This document shows, in pieces, positions 7,955-16,477 of a stretch of 64,000 nt of DNA. Position 1 is the first letter of the stretch. The number at the start of each line of letters is the position of its first letter. Source of the DNA: Roseiarcus sp963798015 (lineage in GTDB: Bacteria; Pseudomonadota; Alphaproteobacteria; Rhizobiales; Beijerinckiaceae); contig CAWCSA010000007.1 of the NCBI GenBank assembly GCA_963798015.1, forward strand, positions 110,508-174,507, in the 5' to 3' direction. The notes under the pieces were generated by a model. It was not told the DNA's origin. It ran no database searches and saw only the letters and a program-made list of their open reading frames with translations. The translations under genes and the position numbers were made by a program.

Positions 7955-9340
7955 ATGAGCAACACGATGTGGGGCGGCCGGTTCACCGGGCGCCCGGCCG
8001 AGGCGATGGAGGAGATCAACGCCTCGATCGATTTCGACCGCAAGCTCGCCGCCCAGGATATCGCCGGCTCCGAGGCCCATCTCGCCATGCTCGCCCGCCA
8101 GGGCATCGTCGAAATCGGTGACGCCCAGGCGATCGCGAAGGGTCTCGCCCAAGTCAAAGGCGAAATCGAGGCGGGAACGTTCTCGTTCTCGCGCGCGCTC
8201 GAAGACATCCATATGAACGTCGAAAGTCGCCTTGCCGAGATCGTCGGCCCGGCAGCCGGGCGGCTGCACACCGCGCGCTCGCGCAACGACCAGGTCGCCG
8301 TCGATTTCCGCCTCTGGGTGCGCGACGCGATCGACGCGGTGGTGGGCCAGATCGCCGAGTTGCAACGCGCCCTCGCCAGGCGTGCGCTGGACAGCGCGGC
8401 AATGGTCATGCCGGGCTTCACCCATTTGCAATCGGCGCAGCCGGTCACCTTCGGCCATCATCTGCTGGCCTACGTCGAGATGCTGGGGCGCGACGCGGGG
8501 CGCTTCAAGGACGCGCGCAAGCGCCTCAACGAATGTCCGCTTGGCGCCGCCGCGCTCGCCGGAACCTCGTTCCCGATCGACCGCGACATGACCGCAAAGG
8601 CGCTTCTTTTCGACCGGCCGACCGCCAATTCGCTCGACAGCGTCGCCGACCGCGACTTCGCGCTCGAGTCGCTCGCGGCGGCCGCGATCACGGCGACGCA
8701 TCTTTCCCGCTTCGCCGAGGAGATCGTGCTGTGGACGACGCCACAGTTCGGCTTCATCAAGCTTTCCGACGCCTTCTCGACCGGCTCGTCGATCATGCCG
8801 CAGAAGCGCAATCCCGATGCGGCCGAACTCGTGCGCGGCAAGACCGGCCGGATCGTCGGCGCGCTCATCGGCCTGCTCACGGTGATGAAGGGGCTGCCGC
8901 TCGCTTATTCCAAGGACATGCAGGAGGACAAGGAGGGCGTGTTCGACGCCTTCCGCACACTCGCGCTTTGCCTCGCCGCGATGACCGGCATGGTCGAGGA
9001 CATGATTCCTGAGCCCAAGCGCATGAAGGCTGCAGCAGGCATGGGCTACGCGACCGCCACCGATCTCGCCGACTGGCTGGTGCAGGCGCTCAAAATGCCG
9101 TTCCGCGAAGCCCACCACGTCACCGGCCGCATCGTCGCGCTCGCCGCCCAGCGCGGCGTGGCGCTCGAGAAGCTCACGTTGGACGAAATGCAGAGCGTCG
9201 AGCCGCGCATCACCAGGCAGACGTTCGACGTGCTTGGCGTCGACCGTTCGGTCAAGAGCCGAACCTCTTACGGCGGAACAGCGCCCGCCAACGTGCGCCG
9301 CGAGGCGCGCGCCTGGCTGAGACGGCTCGGGGCGGGGTAA
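7955..9340 (+). CDS. argH: Argininosuccinate lyase
   Basis: 461 residues, full length for the family. It splits argininosuccinate into arginine and fumarate, the last step of arginine synthesis. The fumarase/aspartase superfamily signature GSSIMPQKRNP is at 277-287 with the catalytic serine in GSS; TARSRNDQVA and the MPGFTHLQSAQPV segment carry other active-site residues. The start MSNTMWGGRF is the canonical family N-terminus. Long open frames on the opposite strand here are codon-bias shadows. It is followed after 21 bp by an unrelated-looking gene in the same direction. Confidence 0.97.
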   Translation: MSNTMWGGRFTGRPAEAMEEINASIDFDRKLAAQDIAGSEAHLAMLARQGIVEIGDAQAIAKGLAQVKGEIEAGTFSFSRALEDIHMNVESRLAEIVGPAAGRLHTARSRNDQVAVDFRLWVRDAIDAVVGQIAELQRALARRALDSAAMVMPGFTHLQSAQPVTFGHHLLAYVEMLGRDAGRFKDARKRLNECPLGAAALAGTSFPIDRDMTAKALLFDRPTANSLDSVADRDFALESLAAAAITATHLSRFAEEIVLWTTPQFGFIKLSDAFSTGSSIMPQKRNPDAAELVRGKTGRIVGALIGLLTVMKGLPLAYSKDMQEDKEGVFDAFRTLALCLAAMTGMVEDMIPEPKRMKAAAGMGYATATDLADWLVQALKMPFREAHHVTGRIVALAAQRGVALEKLTLDEMQSVEPRITRQTFDVLGVDRSVKSRTSYGGTAPANVRREARAWLRRLGAG

Positions 9341-9361
9341 GCGCGCCTCGGGGCCGCCGAA

Positions 9362-10435
9362 ATGGCGACGATCGACGAATCGGCGCTGAGCGGCGCCAAG
9401 ATCAGGGACATGCCGATCAACGCCGCGCTGAGGCGCGTGCTGCTCACGGCGGCGCACGAAGCGGGCGTCGACATCGTCCGCATCACTTCCGGCGGCCAGC
9501 CGGGATCGCGCGGCCAGAGAACCGGCTCGAACCGTCATGACGGGGGAAACGCCGCCGATCTCGAGCTTGTCGCAGCGGGACGGACGCTTGATTTCACCCG
9601 TCCCGGCGATCTCGACACGATCTGCCGGTTTGTCGCTTCGGCCGCAGCCTGCGGCGCGACCGGCATCGGCGCGGGGGTCAATTACATGGGGCCGCGGCGG
9701 CTGCATGTCGGCTTCGGCAATGGCTCCCACGACACGACACAGATCGTCTGGGGCGAGGGCGGAGCGGCGGCCAACGCGCCGGCCTGGCTGCGCGATGCGG
9801 CCCAGCTCGGCTGGGGCTATGCAGCCGGTGCTCCCGTTCCGGAACGCGCCGCGCCGCAGCCACCATCCGAAGGCGAGGCCGCCGGCGCGGGTCCGCCGGA
9901 AAGCCCCGGCGGCTTCCCCGGCCAGCTCGATGGACTCATCGGCGCGCTCGTTGCGCCCTCCGCGCGCGCCGACCGCACCTTCGCCTGGATGGCGCGCGGC
10001 GCCGTCGCGCTCATTCAGCTCTGCCGCCGATCGCCGGTGACCGGCGTGCCCGACGCGGAGACGTGGGCGATTCTGACCCGGTCCGCTCTGCTGTTCCGCG
10101 TCGCGGGATGGCTGATCGCGGCGCTCGGCGTCGTCGGCCTCGCGAGGAGCGCCGGCGGTTCTGGCCCGGATTCGGTTCTCGACGCTCTCGACAGGCTTCG
10201 CGCGATGCTCGGCGCTTCCGCCGACCCCGGGATCAATTCCGCGTTCGATTTCCTTCGCCAGGCTGTGGCGACGGTGCGGCCTGTCGTCGCGGACTTCGCC
10301 GGCTCCCCTCCATGGAGCGCGATCCTGCTCCGGCTCGACGGCCTCATTCCGGGCCCAGCCGGGTCACTCGTCGCGCTAGGACTGGGACTTCTTCTCCACC
10401 GGTTCGGCGCGAAAATCCTCAAACCCCTGGGATAG
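9362..10435 (+). CDS. M15-peptidase-like protein with peptidoglycan-binding-like and membrane segments
   Basis: 357 residues. The first about 125 residues match the shape of M15 D,D-carboxypeptidase/endolysin domains: SNRHDGGNAADLE has the S-x-H-x-x-G-x-A-x-D zinc motif (H59, D66), and RRLHVGFG supplies the third ligand (H115). A Pro/Ala/Gly linker (about 150-190) leads to a helical stretch CRRSPVTGVPDAETWAIL resembling a peptidoglycan-binding repeat, then a hydrophobic helix about 240-262 and another near the C-terminus. I infer a membrane-linked cell-wall hydrolase or a domesticated phage/GTA-type endolysin. It follows argH by 21 bp. The domain call rests on motif spacing only. Confidence 0.6.
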   Translation: MATIDESALSGAKIRDMPINAALRRVLLTAAHEAGVDIVRITSGGQPGSRGQRTGSNRHDGGNAADLELVAAGRTLDFTRPGDLDTICRFVASAAACGATGIGAGVNYMGPRRLHVGFGNGSHDTTQIVWGEGGAAANAPAWLRDAAQLGWGYAAGAPVPERAAPQPPSEGEAAGAGPPESPGGFPGQLDGLIGALVAPSARADRTFAWMARGAVALIQLCRRSPVTGVPDAETWAILTRSALLFRVAGWLIAALGVVGLARSAGGSGPDSVLDALDRLRAMLGASADPGINSAFDFLRQAVATVRPVVADFAGSPPWSAILLRLDGLIPGPAGSLVALGLGLLLHRFGAKILKPLG

Positions 10436-10601
10436 CCAACCTTGCCTGGCCGATCTGTCCGGCGCCTGAATCGACCGTTCACCGAAGGCCAGGCTGGTGG
10501 TGATGATCCACAAAAATGCTTTCCGGGGTGGCTTGTGAAGGTTTGTTGACAAGCGCAGAGTGGGCCTAGCAGCGAACAACAGCCGCGAGGGAGAGTCTCT
10601 A

Positions 10602-12227
10602 ATGTCAACCTCATCTGAAACGGCGACAGCTGTGGGCCTTCGTCGCGACGCGGGCATCATAGGTCTGCTTTTCGCGAGCACAACCAGCATGATCGGCTCC
10701 GGCTGGTTGTTTGGCGCCCTTCACGCTTCAAAGATCGCCGGGCCGCTCAGCTTGGTGAGTTGGATCCTCGGCGCCGTCATCATCATGCTCATCGCCCTCT
10801 GCTTTGCAGAGCTCGCCTCCCTGTTTCCCCGCGCGGGCGCGCTTGTTCATATGAGCCACGCGAGCCACGGTGAAGGCCTAGGGCGAGTCTGGGGCTGGAT
10901 GCTGTTTCTCTCCTATGTCGCGGTGCCCTCCGTGGAAGCGGAAAGCATCGTGACCTACGCCAACAACCTTTACCCCCATCTCGTCGGCGCCGAGGGCGTA
11001 TTGACGGCGGCCGGCTTCGTTGCCTGCGCAGTCTTGGTCGGCGTCCTGGCGCTGGTGAATCTTCTCGCCATTCGTTGGCTTCTGGCCGTCAACAATACGG
11101 TTACCTGGTGGAAGATCGCAGTGCCGCTCTTGACGGCAATCGTTCTCATCGTCGCCGGCGCTCGTCAGGCTGGACCGCTCTGGACCGGAGGCACAAGCGT
11201 CTGGACCGCCGCATCAAGCAGCTACGATCCCAACGGCGTCTTCATCGCCCTTCCTGCCGCGGGGATTGTGTTCAGCTTTCTCGGCTTTCGAACCGCGATT
11301 GACCTCGGTGGGGAAAGCGCCAATCCCGGCCGCAACATTCCGCTGGCGGTGATTGGCGCCGTCCTGCTTTCCGCGGTCGTCTACATCCTCCTGCAACTCG
11401 GCTTCCTGAACGCCCTGAAGCCGCAGGATATCGCCAACGGTTGGGGGCATCTCAGCTTCGCCGGCGTGAAAGGACCCTTCGCCGGCCTCGCCATGGTGCT
11501 CGGCTTCGGCTGGCTGGCGAGCCTGCTCTACATCGATGCAGCCATCTCGCCGGCCGGCACCGGCCTGATCTATGTGACGGGTGGCTCACGTATCCTTTTC
11601 GCCAACGGCGAAATGAAAGCTGGCCCGCGCGTGCTGACCAAGCTCAACAGCGGTCAGGTGCCCTGGGTTTCGGTGGTGGTCATGTGGGTCGTGGGGGTGA
11701 TCTTCCTTCTGCCCTTCCCGGCGTGGCAGAAGATGGTCGAGTACATCAGCGACATCACCGCGCTCACGTATGGTCTCGGACCGATCGTGCTCTTGATCCT
11801 GCGCCGTGACCATCCAGATCTGCGGCGCCCGTTCCGCCTGGCCGCAGCGAGCATCGTCGCCCCGATCGCGTTCATCTGCTGCAATCTGATCATTCTCTGG
11901 AGCGGCTTTTCCACTGTGACCTGGACGTTTGCGATCGTTCTGATCATCTTCGTCCTCTATTTGGCCTACTTCTACCTGTTCGCGCGCGAGGAAAGCGCCA
12001 ACTTCGGTTGGGACAACGTGTGGTGGCTGGGCGCCTGGTTCGGCGGCATGTGGATCCTGTCGGCGCTGAGCGGTCACGATCTCGGCGGCTACGGGATTCT
12101 CGGCTTCTGGCCGGCCGTCGCCGTGACCGCCGTCTGGAGCCTCGTCGTGATCGAACTGGCCAAGCGCTCGTCACTTCCCGTCGAGGAGACGGGCAGAATC
12201 CTGATCCAAATCGAACGTACGGCGTGA
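10602..12227 (+). CDS. APC-superfamily amino acid permease
   Basis: 541 residues with about 12 hydrophobic helices, an inner-membrane amino acid/polyamine/organocation transporter. The N-terminal helix carries GIIGLLFASTTSMIGSGWLFG, the unwound TM1 substrate site typical of APC carriers; FRTAIDLGGESANPGRNIP in the middle is another APC hallmark. The start is placed at MSTSSETATA because GAGGGAGA lies just upstream; a longer frame from 10560 lacks support. The substrate is not deducible. It lies alone, 166 bp after the M15-like gene and convergent with zur. Confidence 0.85.
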   Translation: MSTSSETATAVGLRRDAGIIGLLFASTTSMIGSGWLFGALHASKIAGPLSLVSWILGAVIIMLIALCFAELASLFPRAGALVHMSHASHGEGLGRVWGWMLFLSYVAVPSVEAESIVTYANNLYPHLVGAEGVLTAAGFVACAVLVGVLALVNLLAIRWLLAVNNTVTWWKIAVPLLTAIVLIVAGARQAGPLWTGGTSVWTAASSSYDPNGVFIALPAAGIVFSFLGFRTAIDLGGESANPGRNIPLAVIGAVLLSAVVYILLQLGFLNALKPQDIANGWGHLSFAGVKGPFAGLAMVLGFGWLASLLYIDAAISPAGTGLIYVTGGSRILFANGEMKAGPRVLTKLNSGQVPWVSVVVMWVVGVIFLLPFPAWQKMVEYISDITALTYGLGPIVLLILRRDHPDLRRPFRLAAASIVAPIAFICCNLIILWSGFSTVTWTFAIVLIIFVLYLAYFYLFAREESANFGWDNVWWLGAWFGGMWILSALSGHDLGGYGILGFWPAVAVTAVWSLVVIELAKRSSLPVEETGRILIQIERTA

Positions 12228-12340
12228 TCCGCTAAAGGCGCTGCCCAAATTCAAAGCCGTGCGGCGGCCTCAATCGGAGCCCGCCCATCTCTGATCGGCT
12301 CGGTCGAGCAAGAAGCGCGCGGCGAGAAACGGCCCGGACC

Positions 12341-12820
12341 CTAGCCCGCGCAGTCCCGGCAAAGGCCCACAAGCTCGACCATCTGCCGATGCGGGGCGAA
12401 GCCGGCGCGGGCGGCGGCTTCCTGCAGCAGACGGTCGAGTTTGACGTCCTCGATCTCGTCGCTTCGTCCGCACTTTTCGCACAAGAGCAGCGCGCCGTGA
12501 TGGGCGTGACCGATATGCTCGCAGGGCGCGTAGGCGTTGCGGCTCTCTATCTTGTAAACAAAGCCGTGCTCGAGAAAAAAGTCGAGCGTGCGATAGACGG
12601 TCGGCGGCGCGACCGGCTTGCCTTCGCGGCGCGAAAGCTGGTCGATGATCGCATAGGCGCCAAGGGGGCTTAAGCTCTCAGCCAGGATAGCCAGAACCTG
12701 CCGGCGCAGCGGGGTGAGATGCAGACCCTCCCTGTCACAGGCGCTCTCCACCTGCCCTTGCCAGCCGATCGCTGTCGGCTCCGGGGCCGAATCTTTGGTT
12801 GGCGCTGTCTTCTTGCTCAT
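12341..12820 (-). CDS. zur: Zinc uptake regulator, Fur family
   Basis: 159 residues from MSKKTAP (GGAAG five bases upstream; an alternative start lies 15 bp further out). It is a Fur-family repressor that blocks zinc uptake genes when Zn is bound. The winged helix includes LTPLRRQVLAIL and the recognition region PPTVYRTLDFFLEHGFV. The dimerisation/metal part has the HAHHG cluster and two structural zinc pairs, CEKCG and CRDCAG at the C-terminus. It is divergent from znuA across 140 bp that hold palindromic boxes, which argues for Zur rather than Fur or PerR. Confidence 0.9.
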   Translation of the reverse strand: MSKKTAPTKDSAPEPTAIGWQGQVESACDREGLHLTPLRRQVLAILAESLSPLGAYAIIDQLSRREGKPVAPPTVYRTLDFFLEHGFVYKIESRNAYAPCEHIGHAHHGALLLCEKCGRSDEIEDVKLDRLLQEAAARAGFAPHRQMVELVGLCRDCAG

Positions 12821-12852
12821 CGCGACTTCCATCATACCACGGCCACCGCGTC

Positions 12853-12906
12853 GATATGATATAAAGTTGCACTTAGGGCTTGCCCACAGATAGGATATAA
12901 CATAAC
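12853..12906. promoter_or_regulatory. Two Zur-box-like sites between zur and znuA
   Basis: GATAGGATATAACATAAC at 12889-12906 differs at three positions from the palindrome GATATGTTATAACATATC that I recall as the alphaproteobacterial Zur box; a weaker copy, GATATGATATAAAGTTGC, lies at 12853-12870. Both fall in the AT-rich patch of the divergent promoter region, so Zn-dependent repression of znuABC, and possibly autoregulation of zur, is inferred. Confidence 0.6.
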
Positions 12907-12960
12907 ACTCCGCCGCTCGCGCTCAATCCGGCGCTTCAAATCGATACCGAGGCTGTTCCC

Positions 12961-13833
12961 ATGATCAACAAGCTCCCTGTGCTCGCGGCGATCGCGATCT
13001 GCGCGCTCAGCGCCCCGGCATTCGCCGATCCGGTGAAAGTGGTCGCGGCGGAGAACTTCTATGGCGACATGGCAAGGCAGATCGGCGGCGCGAATGTCGC
13101 AGTGACCAGCATTCTCTCGAACCCCGACGACGATCCGCACCTGTTCGAAGCCAGCCCCTCGACCGCCAAGGCGCTCAGCGACGCCAAAATCGTCATCGCC
13201 AATGGCGTCGACTATGACCCGTGGATGGAAAAGCTGCTTGGCGCCAGCAAAGCGCCTGGCCGCAAGGAAATCATTGTCGGCGCGCTCGTTGGCCGGAAGG
13301 CCGGCGATAATCCGCATTTGTGGTACAATCCGACATACATGAAAGCCGTCGCCAAGGCGCTCGTCGCCGATCTCGTCGCCGCCGATCCGGCACACAAGGC
13401 GGACTATGAGCAGGGCGAAAGTAAATTCCTCGAGTCGCTGAAGCCTCTCGACGATAAGATCGCCACCATGCACAAGTCTTACGCGGGCCAGCCGGTCACC
13501 GCTTCAGAACCCGTATTCGGCTATCAGGCGAAGCTCATTGGGCTTGACGTCCGCAACGAGAAATACGCGCTCGCGGTCATGAACAACGCCGAGCCGACCC
13601 CGTCCCAAGTGGCGGCTTTCGAAAATGATCTCAAGGGCAGACATGTGAAAGTGATGCTCTACAACGCGCAGGCGAGCGAGCCGGCTGTGGGCAAGCTTGT
13701 GCAGATGGCCAAGGACAATAACATCCCGGTCGTCGGCGTCTCCGAAACCGAACCGGCCAACTCGACCTATCAGGATTGGATGATGGGCCAACTGAACGCG
13801 CTCGATAAGGCGCTCGCCGGCGGGGCAAGTTGA
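12961..13833 (+). CDS. znuA: Zinc ABC transporter substrate-binding protein (ZnuA-type, cluster A-I)
   Basis: 290 residues with a signal peptide ending near APAFADP. It is a cluster A-I metal-binding lipoprotein/periplasmic protein of the ZnuA/TroA fold, with metal-ligand segments DDDPHLFEASPS (His near 60) and GDNPHLWYNP (His near 119), and GVSETEPANSTYQDWM at the C-terminal lobe. The long His-rich loop of classical ZnuA is absent, so Zn is inferred from the zur neighbourhood and Mn cannot be excluded by the protein alone. The stop overlaps the TTG start of the ATPase gene. Confidence 0.88.
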   Translation: MINKLPVLAAIAICALSAPAFADPVKVVAAENFYGDMARQIGGANVAVTSILSNPDDDPHLFEASPSTAKALSDAKIVIANGVDYDPWMEKLLGASKAPGRKEIIVGALVGRKAGDNPHLWYNPTYMKAVAKALVADLVAADPAHKADYEQGESKFLESLKPLDDKIATMHKSYAGQPVTASEPVFGYQAKLIGLDVRNEKYALAVMNNAEPTPSQVAAFENDLKGRHVKVMLYNAQASEPAVGKLVQMAKDNNIPVVGVSETEPANSTYQDWMMGQLNALDKALAGGAS

Positions 13834-14642
13834 GCGCTCTCACTTTCGACAAGGTAACGATCAGGCTCGGCGGCCGGAACATCCTCTCGGCCGCCAGCTT
13901 TCAGATCGAGGAGGGCGAGTTCGTCGGCATGCTGGGCGCGAACGGCGCCGGCAAGACGACGCTCATGCGCGCCGCGCTTGGCCTCGTTCCCGTAAGTTCG
14001 GGCGCGATCGCGGTCCTCGGCAGCCCGGCGACGCGCGGCAATGCTCAGATCGGCTACATGCCGCAGAACCGCGGCGCGATTACGGGCCTCAAACTCACGG
14101 GCTGGGACGTCGTCGCCTCGTCGGCGATCGGCGCCCGGTTCGGCTTCGTCACGCTCGACAAGGCGACGCGGCGCGAGATCGACTGGGCGCTCGATGAAGT
14201 CGGCGCGCGCGAACTCGCCCGCCGCTCGATCGGCGAATTGTCGGGCGGCGAGCGCCAGCTCGTCTTGTTGAGCCAGGCTCTGATCGGCAAGCCGCGCCTC
14301 ATCATGATGGACGAGCCGCTGATCTCGCTCGACCCCGCGCATCAGAAGAGCGTTGTCGGTATCGCCCGACGGATTTGCGACAACCTCAAGATCGCGATCC
14401 TGTTCAGCGCCCACGAGCTCAACCCGCTGGTCAATGCGATTGACCGCGTCCTCTATCTCGGCGGCGGTGAGGCGGTGATCGGGGCGGTCGAAGACGTCGT
14501 CACCGGACCGGTGCTGTCGCGTCTCTATGGCGCTGAGATCGAAGTCGTGCGCGTCGGAAATCGGTATTACGTGATGGCGGGCGACGTCGACGTTGAGCGC
14601 GACGCGCATCGCCACGATGACCATGCCCACAGCCATGCTTGA
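13830..14642 (+). CDS. znuC: Zinc ABC transporter ATP-binding protein
   Basis: 270 residues, the cytoplasmic ATPase of the zinc importer. Walker A GANGAGKT is at 36-43, the ABC signature LSGGE at 137-141 and Walker B LIMMDEPL follows. The C-terminal tail is His/Asp-rich (RDAHRHDDHAHSHA), a plausible metal-sensing or storage tail. The likely start is TTG at 13830, overlapping the znuA stop (TTGA), so translation is coupled. The downstream permease starts inside its last codons. Confidence 0.9.
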   Translation: MSALTFDKVTIRLGGRNILSAASFQIEEGEFVGMLGANGAGKTTLMRAALGLVPVSSGAIAVLGSPATRGNAQIGYMPQNRGAITGLKLTGWDVVASSAIGARFGFVTLDKATRREIDWALDEVGARELARRSIGELSGGERQLVLLSQALIGKPRLIMMDEPLISLDPAHQKSVVGIARRICDNLKIAILFSAHELNPLVNAIDRVLYLGGGEAVIGAVEDVVTGPVLSRLYGAEIEVVRVGNRYYVMAGDVDVERDAHRHDDHAHSHA

Positions 14643-15426
14643 CTATGATTTCATGCGCACCGCCTTCGTCGCCTCTGGGCTCGCGGCGGTGCTGGCCGGC
14701 GCGGTCGGTTTCTTTCTCGTAATGCGCGGGCAGACGTTCGCCGGCCACGCGCTGTCACATGTCGGCTTCACCGGCGCGACGGGCGCCATTCTGTTCGGTC
14801 TCTCACCTCTAGCGGGCCTGGTCGGCTTCACCTTTGTCGCCGGGATCGGAATGGGGCTGTTCGGCGAGAAGCTCGCCACGCGCGATGTGGCGATCGGCAT
14901 GATGCTGTCGCTCGCGCTCGGCCTGGGGCTTCTGTTCCTGCATTTTTACACGGCGGCGGCGACGCAGGCGACGGCGCTCCTGTTCGGCAATGTGCTCGGG
15001 GTCAACTCGTCGGCGCTCCTGACGCTGGCCGTGCTCGCCATCGTGAGTTTGGTCGCGCTCGCGATCATCATCCGGCCGCTCATTTTCGCCTCGCTGGAAA
15101 GCGAGCTCGCCGAGGCGCGCGGCGTGCCGGTTCGCTTCGTCTCGGTGGCGTTTCTGGCTATCGTTGCGGTTGCGGTCGCGGAATGCGCGCAGATCGTCGG
15201 CGTGCTCTTGGTGTTCACGCTGATGGTCGGGCCTGCCGCGGCAGCGCAGAATTTTTCAAGGGCGCTGATCGGCGGAATGGCGTTGGCGGCGGCCCTCGCT
15301 CTCGCGGAGGCGTGGGGAGGGTTGACGCTGGCCTATTATACCGACTGGCCGACCTCGTTCTGGATCACGGCGCTTTCCGGTCTCGTTTATCTCGTGAGCC
15401 TCAAAGCCCGTTTTAACGCTCGGTGA
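14635..15426 (+). CDS. znuB: Zinc ABC transporter permease
   Basis: About 263 residues with 7-8 hydrophobic helices of the ZnuB/TroC (ABC-3) family. The conserved segment GHALSHVGFTGATGAILFG near the N-terminus and the AEARGVPVRF cytoplasmic coupling helix are typical. The start is set at MLDYDFMRTAF (ATG overlapping the znuC stop); in-frame ATGs 18 and 24 bases further upstream and a start at 14593 are alternatives. Last gene of the zur-controlled znuABC operon. Confidence 0.9.
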   Translation: MLDYDFMRTAFVASGLAAVLAGAVGFFLVMRGQTFAGHALSHVGFTGATGAILFGLSPLAGLVGFTFVAGIGMGLFGEKLATRDVAIGMMLSLALGLGLLFLHFYTAAATQATALLFGNVLGVNSSALLTLAVLAIVSLVALAIIIRPLIFASLESELAEARGVPVRFVSVAFLAIVAVAVAECAQIVGVLLVFTLMVGPAAAAQNFSRALIGGMALAAALALAEAWGGLTLAYYTDWPTSFWITALSGLVYLVSLKARFNAR

Positions 15427-15512
15427 AGCGCCCGGGAGGCTTGCTCTTCGGCTTGGCGGTACACGCGAGCCCCGCGGGGAAAGGCGGCCCTGAACCGCCC
15501 TTCCGTCGTCCG

Positions 15513-15710
15513 TCATCGACCCGGCTTTGGGAAATCGAACGGGAAATCCCATCCGAACTCCGCCGGCCAGGGTTTGCGAGACTGCGTCGTCTCACCGCCG
15601 TTCTTGGCGCCGTCGCTGTGGACCGTTCCACTTGCGGCGGGCCCGCCGATTAGGGTTTCGCTGACGCTGGGATGGACGACGACAACCCTGCGCTTTGGAA
15701 CATTCGCCAT
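15513..15710 (-). CDS. Small hypothetical protein with aromatic/proline C-terminus
   Basis: 65 residues, not recognised. The ATG at 15710 has a good ribosome binding site (GGGAG, 7 nt spacing). The N-terminal half is MANVPKRRVVVVHPSVSETLIGG; the middle is Gly/Ser/Thr-rich with KNGGE; the C-terminus is WPAEFGWDFPFDFPKPGR, unusually rich in Trp, Phe and Pro. The layout (small leader, GG, distinctive core) resembles a peptide precursor, but no maturation enzyme lies nearby. It is convergent with znuB. It may simply be a small conserved protein. Confidence 0.4.
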   Translation of the reverse strand: MANVPKRRVVVVHPSVSETLIGGPAASGTVHSDGAKNGGETTQSRKPWPAEFGWDFPFDFPKPGR

Positions 15711-15919
15711 AACATAACTCCCATGTTTGGTTGAATGGCGTGTGAGTTATCCCCTTCACAGATTTCGCGCTGTGATCCGGGTCACACGTCGAGGCCGCCA
15801 GTCTTTTGCGGCCCGCGTTTCAGCGGATGGTCCGCCTGAGCCTCGCCCCGCGCAGCGCCTCCAAAGGGATTATGCCACTGCTGCCATTACGAAAAACACT
15901 ATGGCCCACCACATTCTGT

Positions 15920-16231
15920 ATGTTCAACCCCGATTTTTTCACTTTTATCTTCATTTCCGTTATTGTGGTGAACAGTCGTTTAATGCGAACTCAGTCGTCA
16001 GCAAGCACCCGGTTAGAGATGCTCGATATTGCCATTTGGGTCATCGTCCTTTTACTCGGCGGCGTTGTCTATATCGTCTGGCATGGACTTCAGATCATGC
16101 GCGCTCAACACCAGAGCACCATGGCGGGACTGTCGAGTCTCGGCGATACTCATAAGCTCGGTTACGAGGCGCTGACTCTCACGATGCAGCGCCTTGAGTA
16201 CCGGGTCAGGCAGCTCGAGGAACGGCGCTGA
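15920..16231 (+). CDS. Small membrane protein with C-terminal amphipathic helix
   Basis: About 103 residues; not recognised. Two hydrophobic stretches, FFTFIFISVIVV (residues about 5-16) and LDIAIWVIVLLLGGVVYIVW (about 35-54), are followed by a polar helical tail ending TMQRLEYRVRQLEERR that could form a coiled coil. The start is uncertain: the frame is open from 15806, and the ATG at 16019 would leave a single-helix protein of 70 residues. Nothing in the context suggests a role. Confidence 0.45.
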   Translation: MFNPDFFTFIFISVIVVNSRLMRTQSSASTRLEMLDIAIWVIVLLLGGVVYIVWHGLQIMRAQHQSTMAGLSSLGDTHKLGYEALTLTMQRLEYRVRQLEERR

Positions 16232-16477
16232 CAGCGACACGAGCTCCCTAGCCCCGGCGGCCGCAAGGGGTTGCTTCTCAAAAAACGCAGAGGCCCCCTC
16301 CTATCCAGGCAGGGGCGGCGGGCGCTCACTCCGCGCCACGAGCTGATCCTTCTCGGCGGCCCGGCGGTCTCGATGGACCAGATCGAAAGCGGAATGAGCG
16401 GGTCTCTTGGCGCGGGTTGAACCTGAGGGCTCCGAGCCGCTTGATGACTTCGCCGCGATGGCGCAGACGGAGCAACA

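Noticed and set aside
7937..9730. Very long minus-strand open frame (597 codons) over argH
   Set aside because: It is antisense to a canonical argH and its translation is Arg/Gly/His-rich with no family resemblance; high-GC codon bias opens this frame.
15423..15653. 76-codon plus-strand frame after znuB
   Set aside because: It overlaps the better supported small minus-strand gene and lacks a ribosome binding site.
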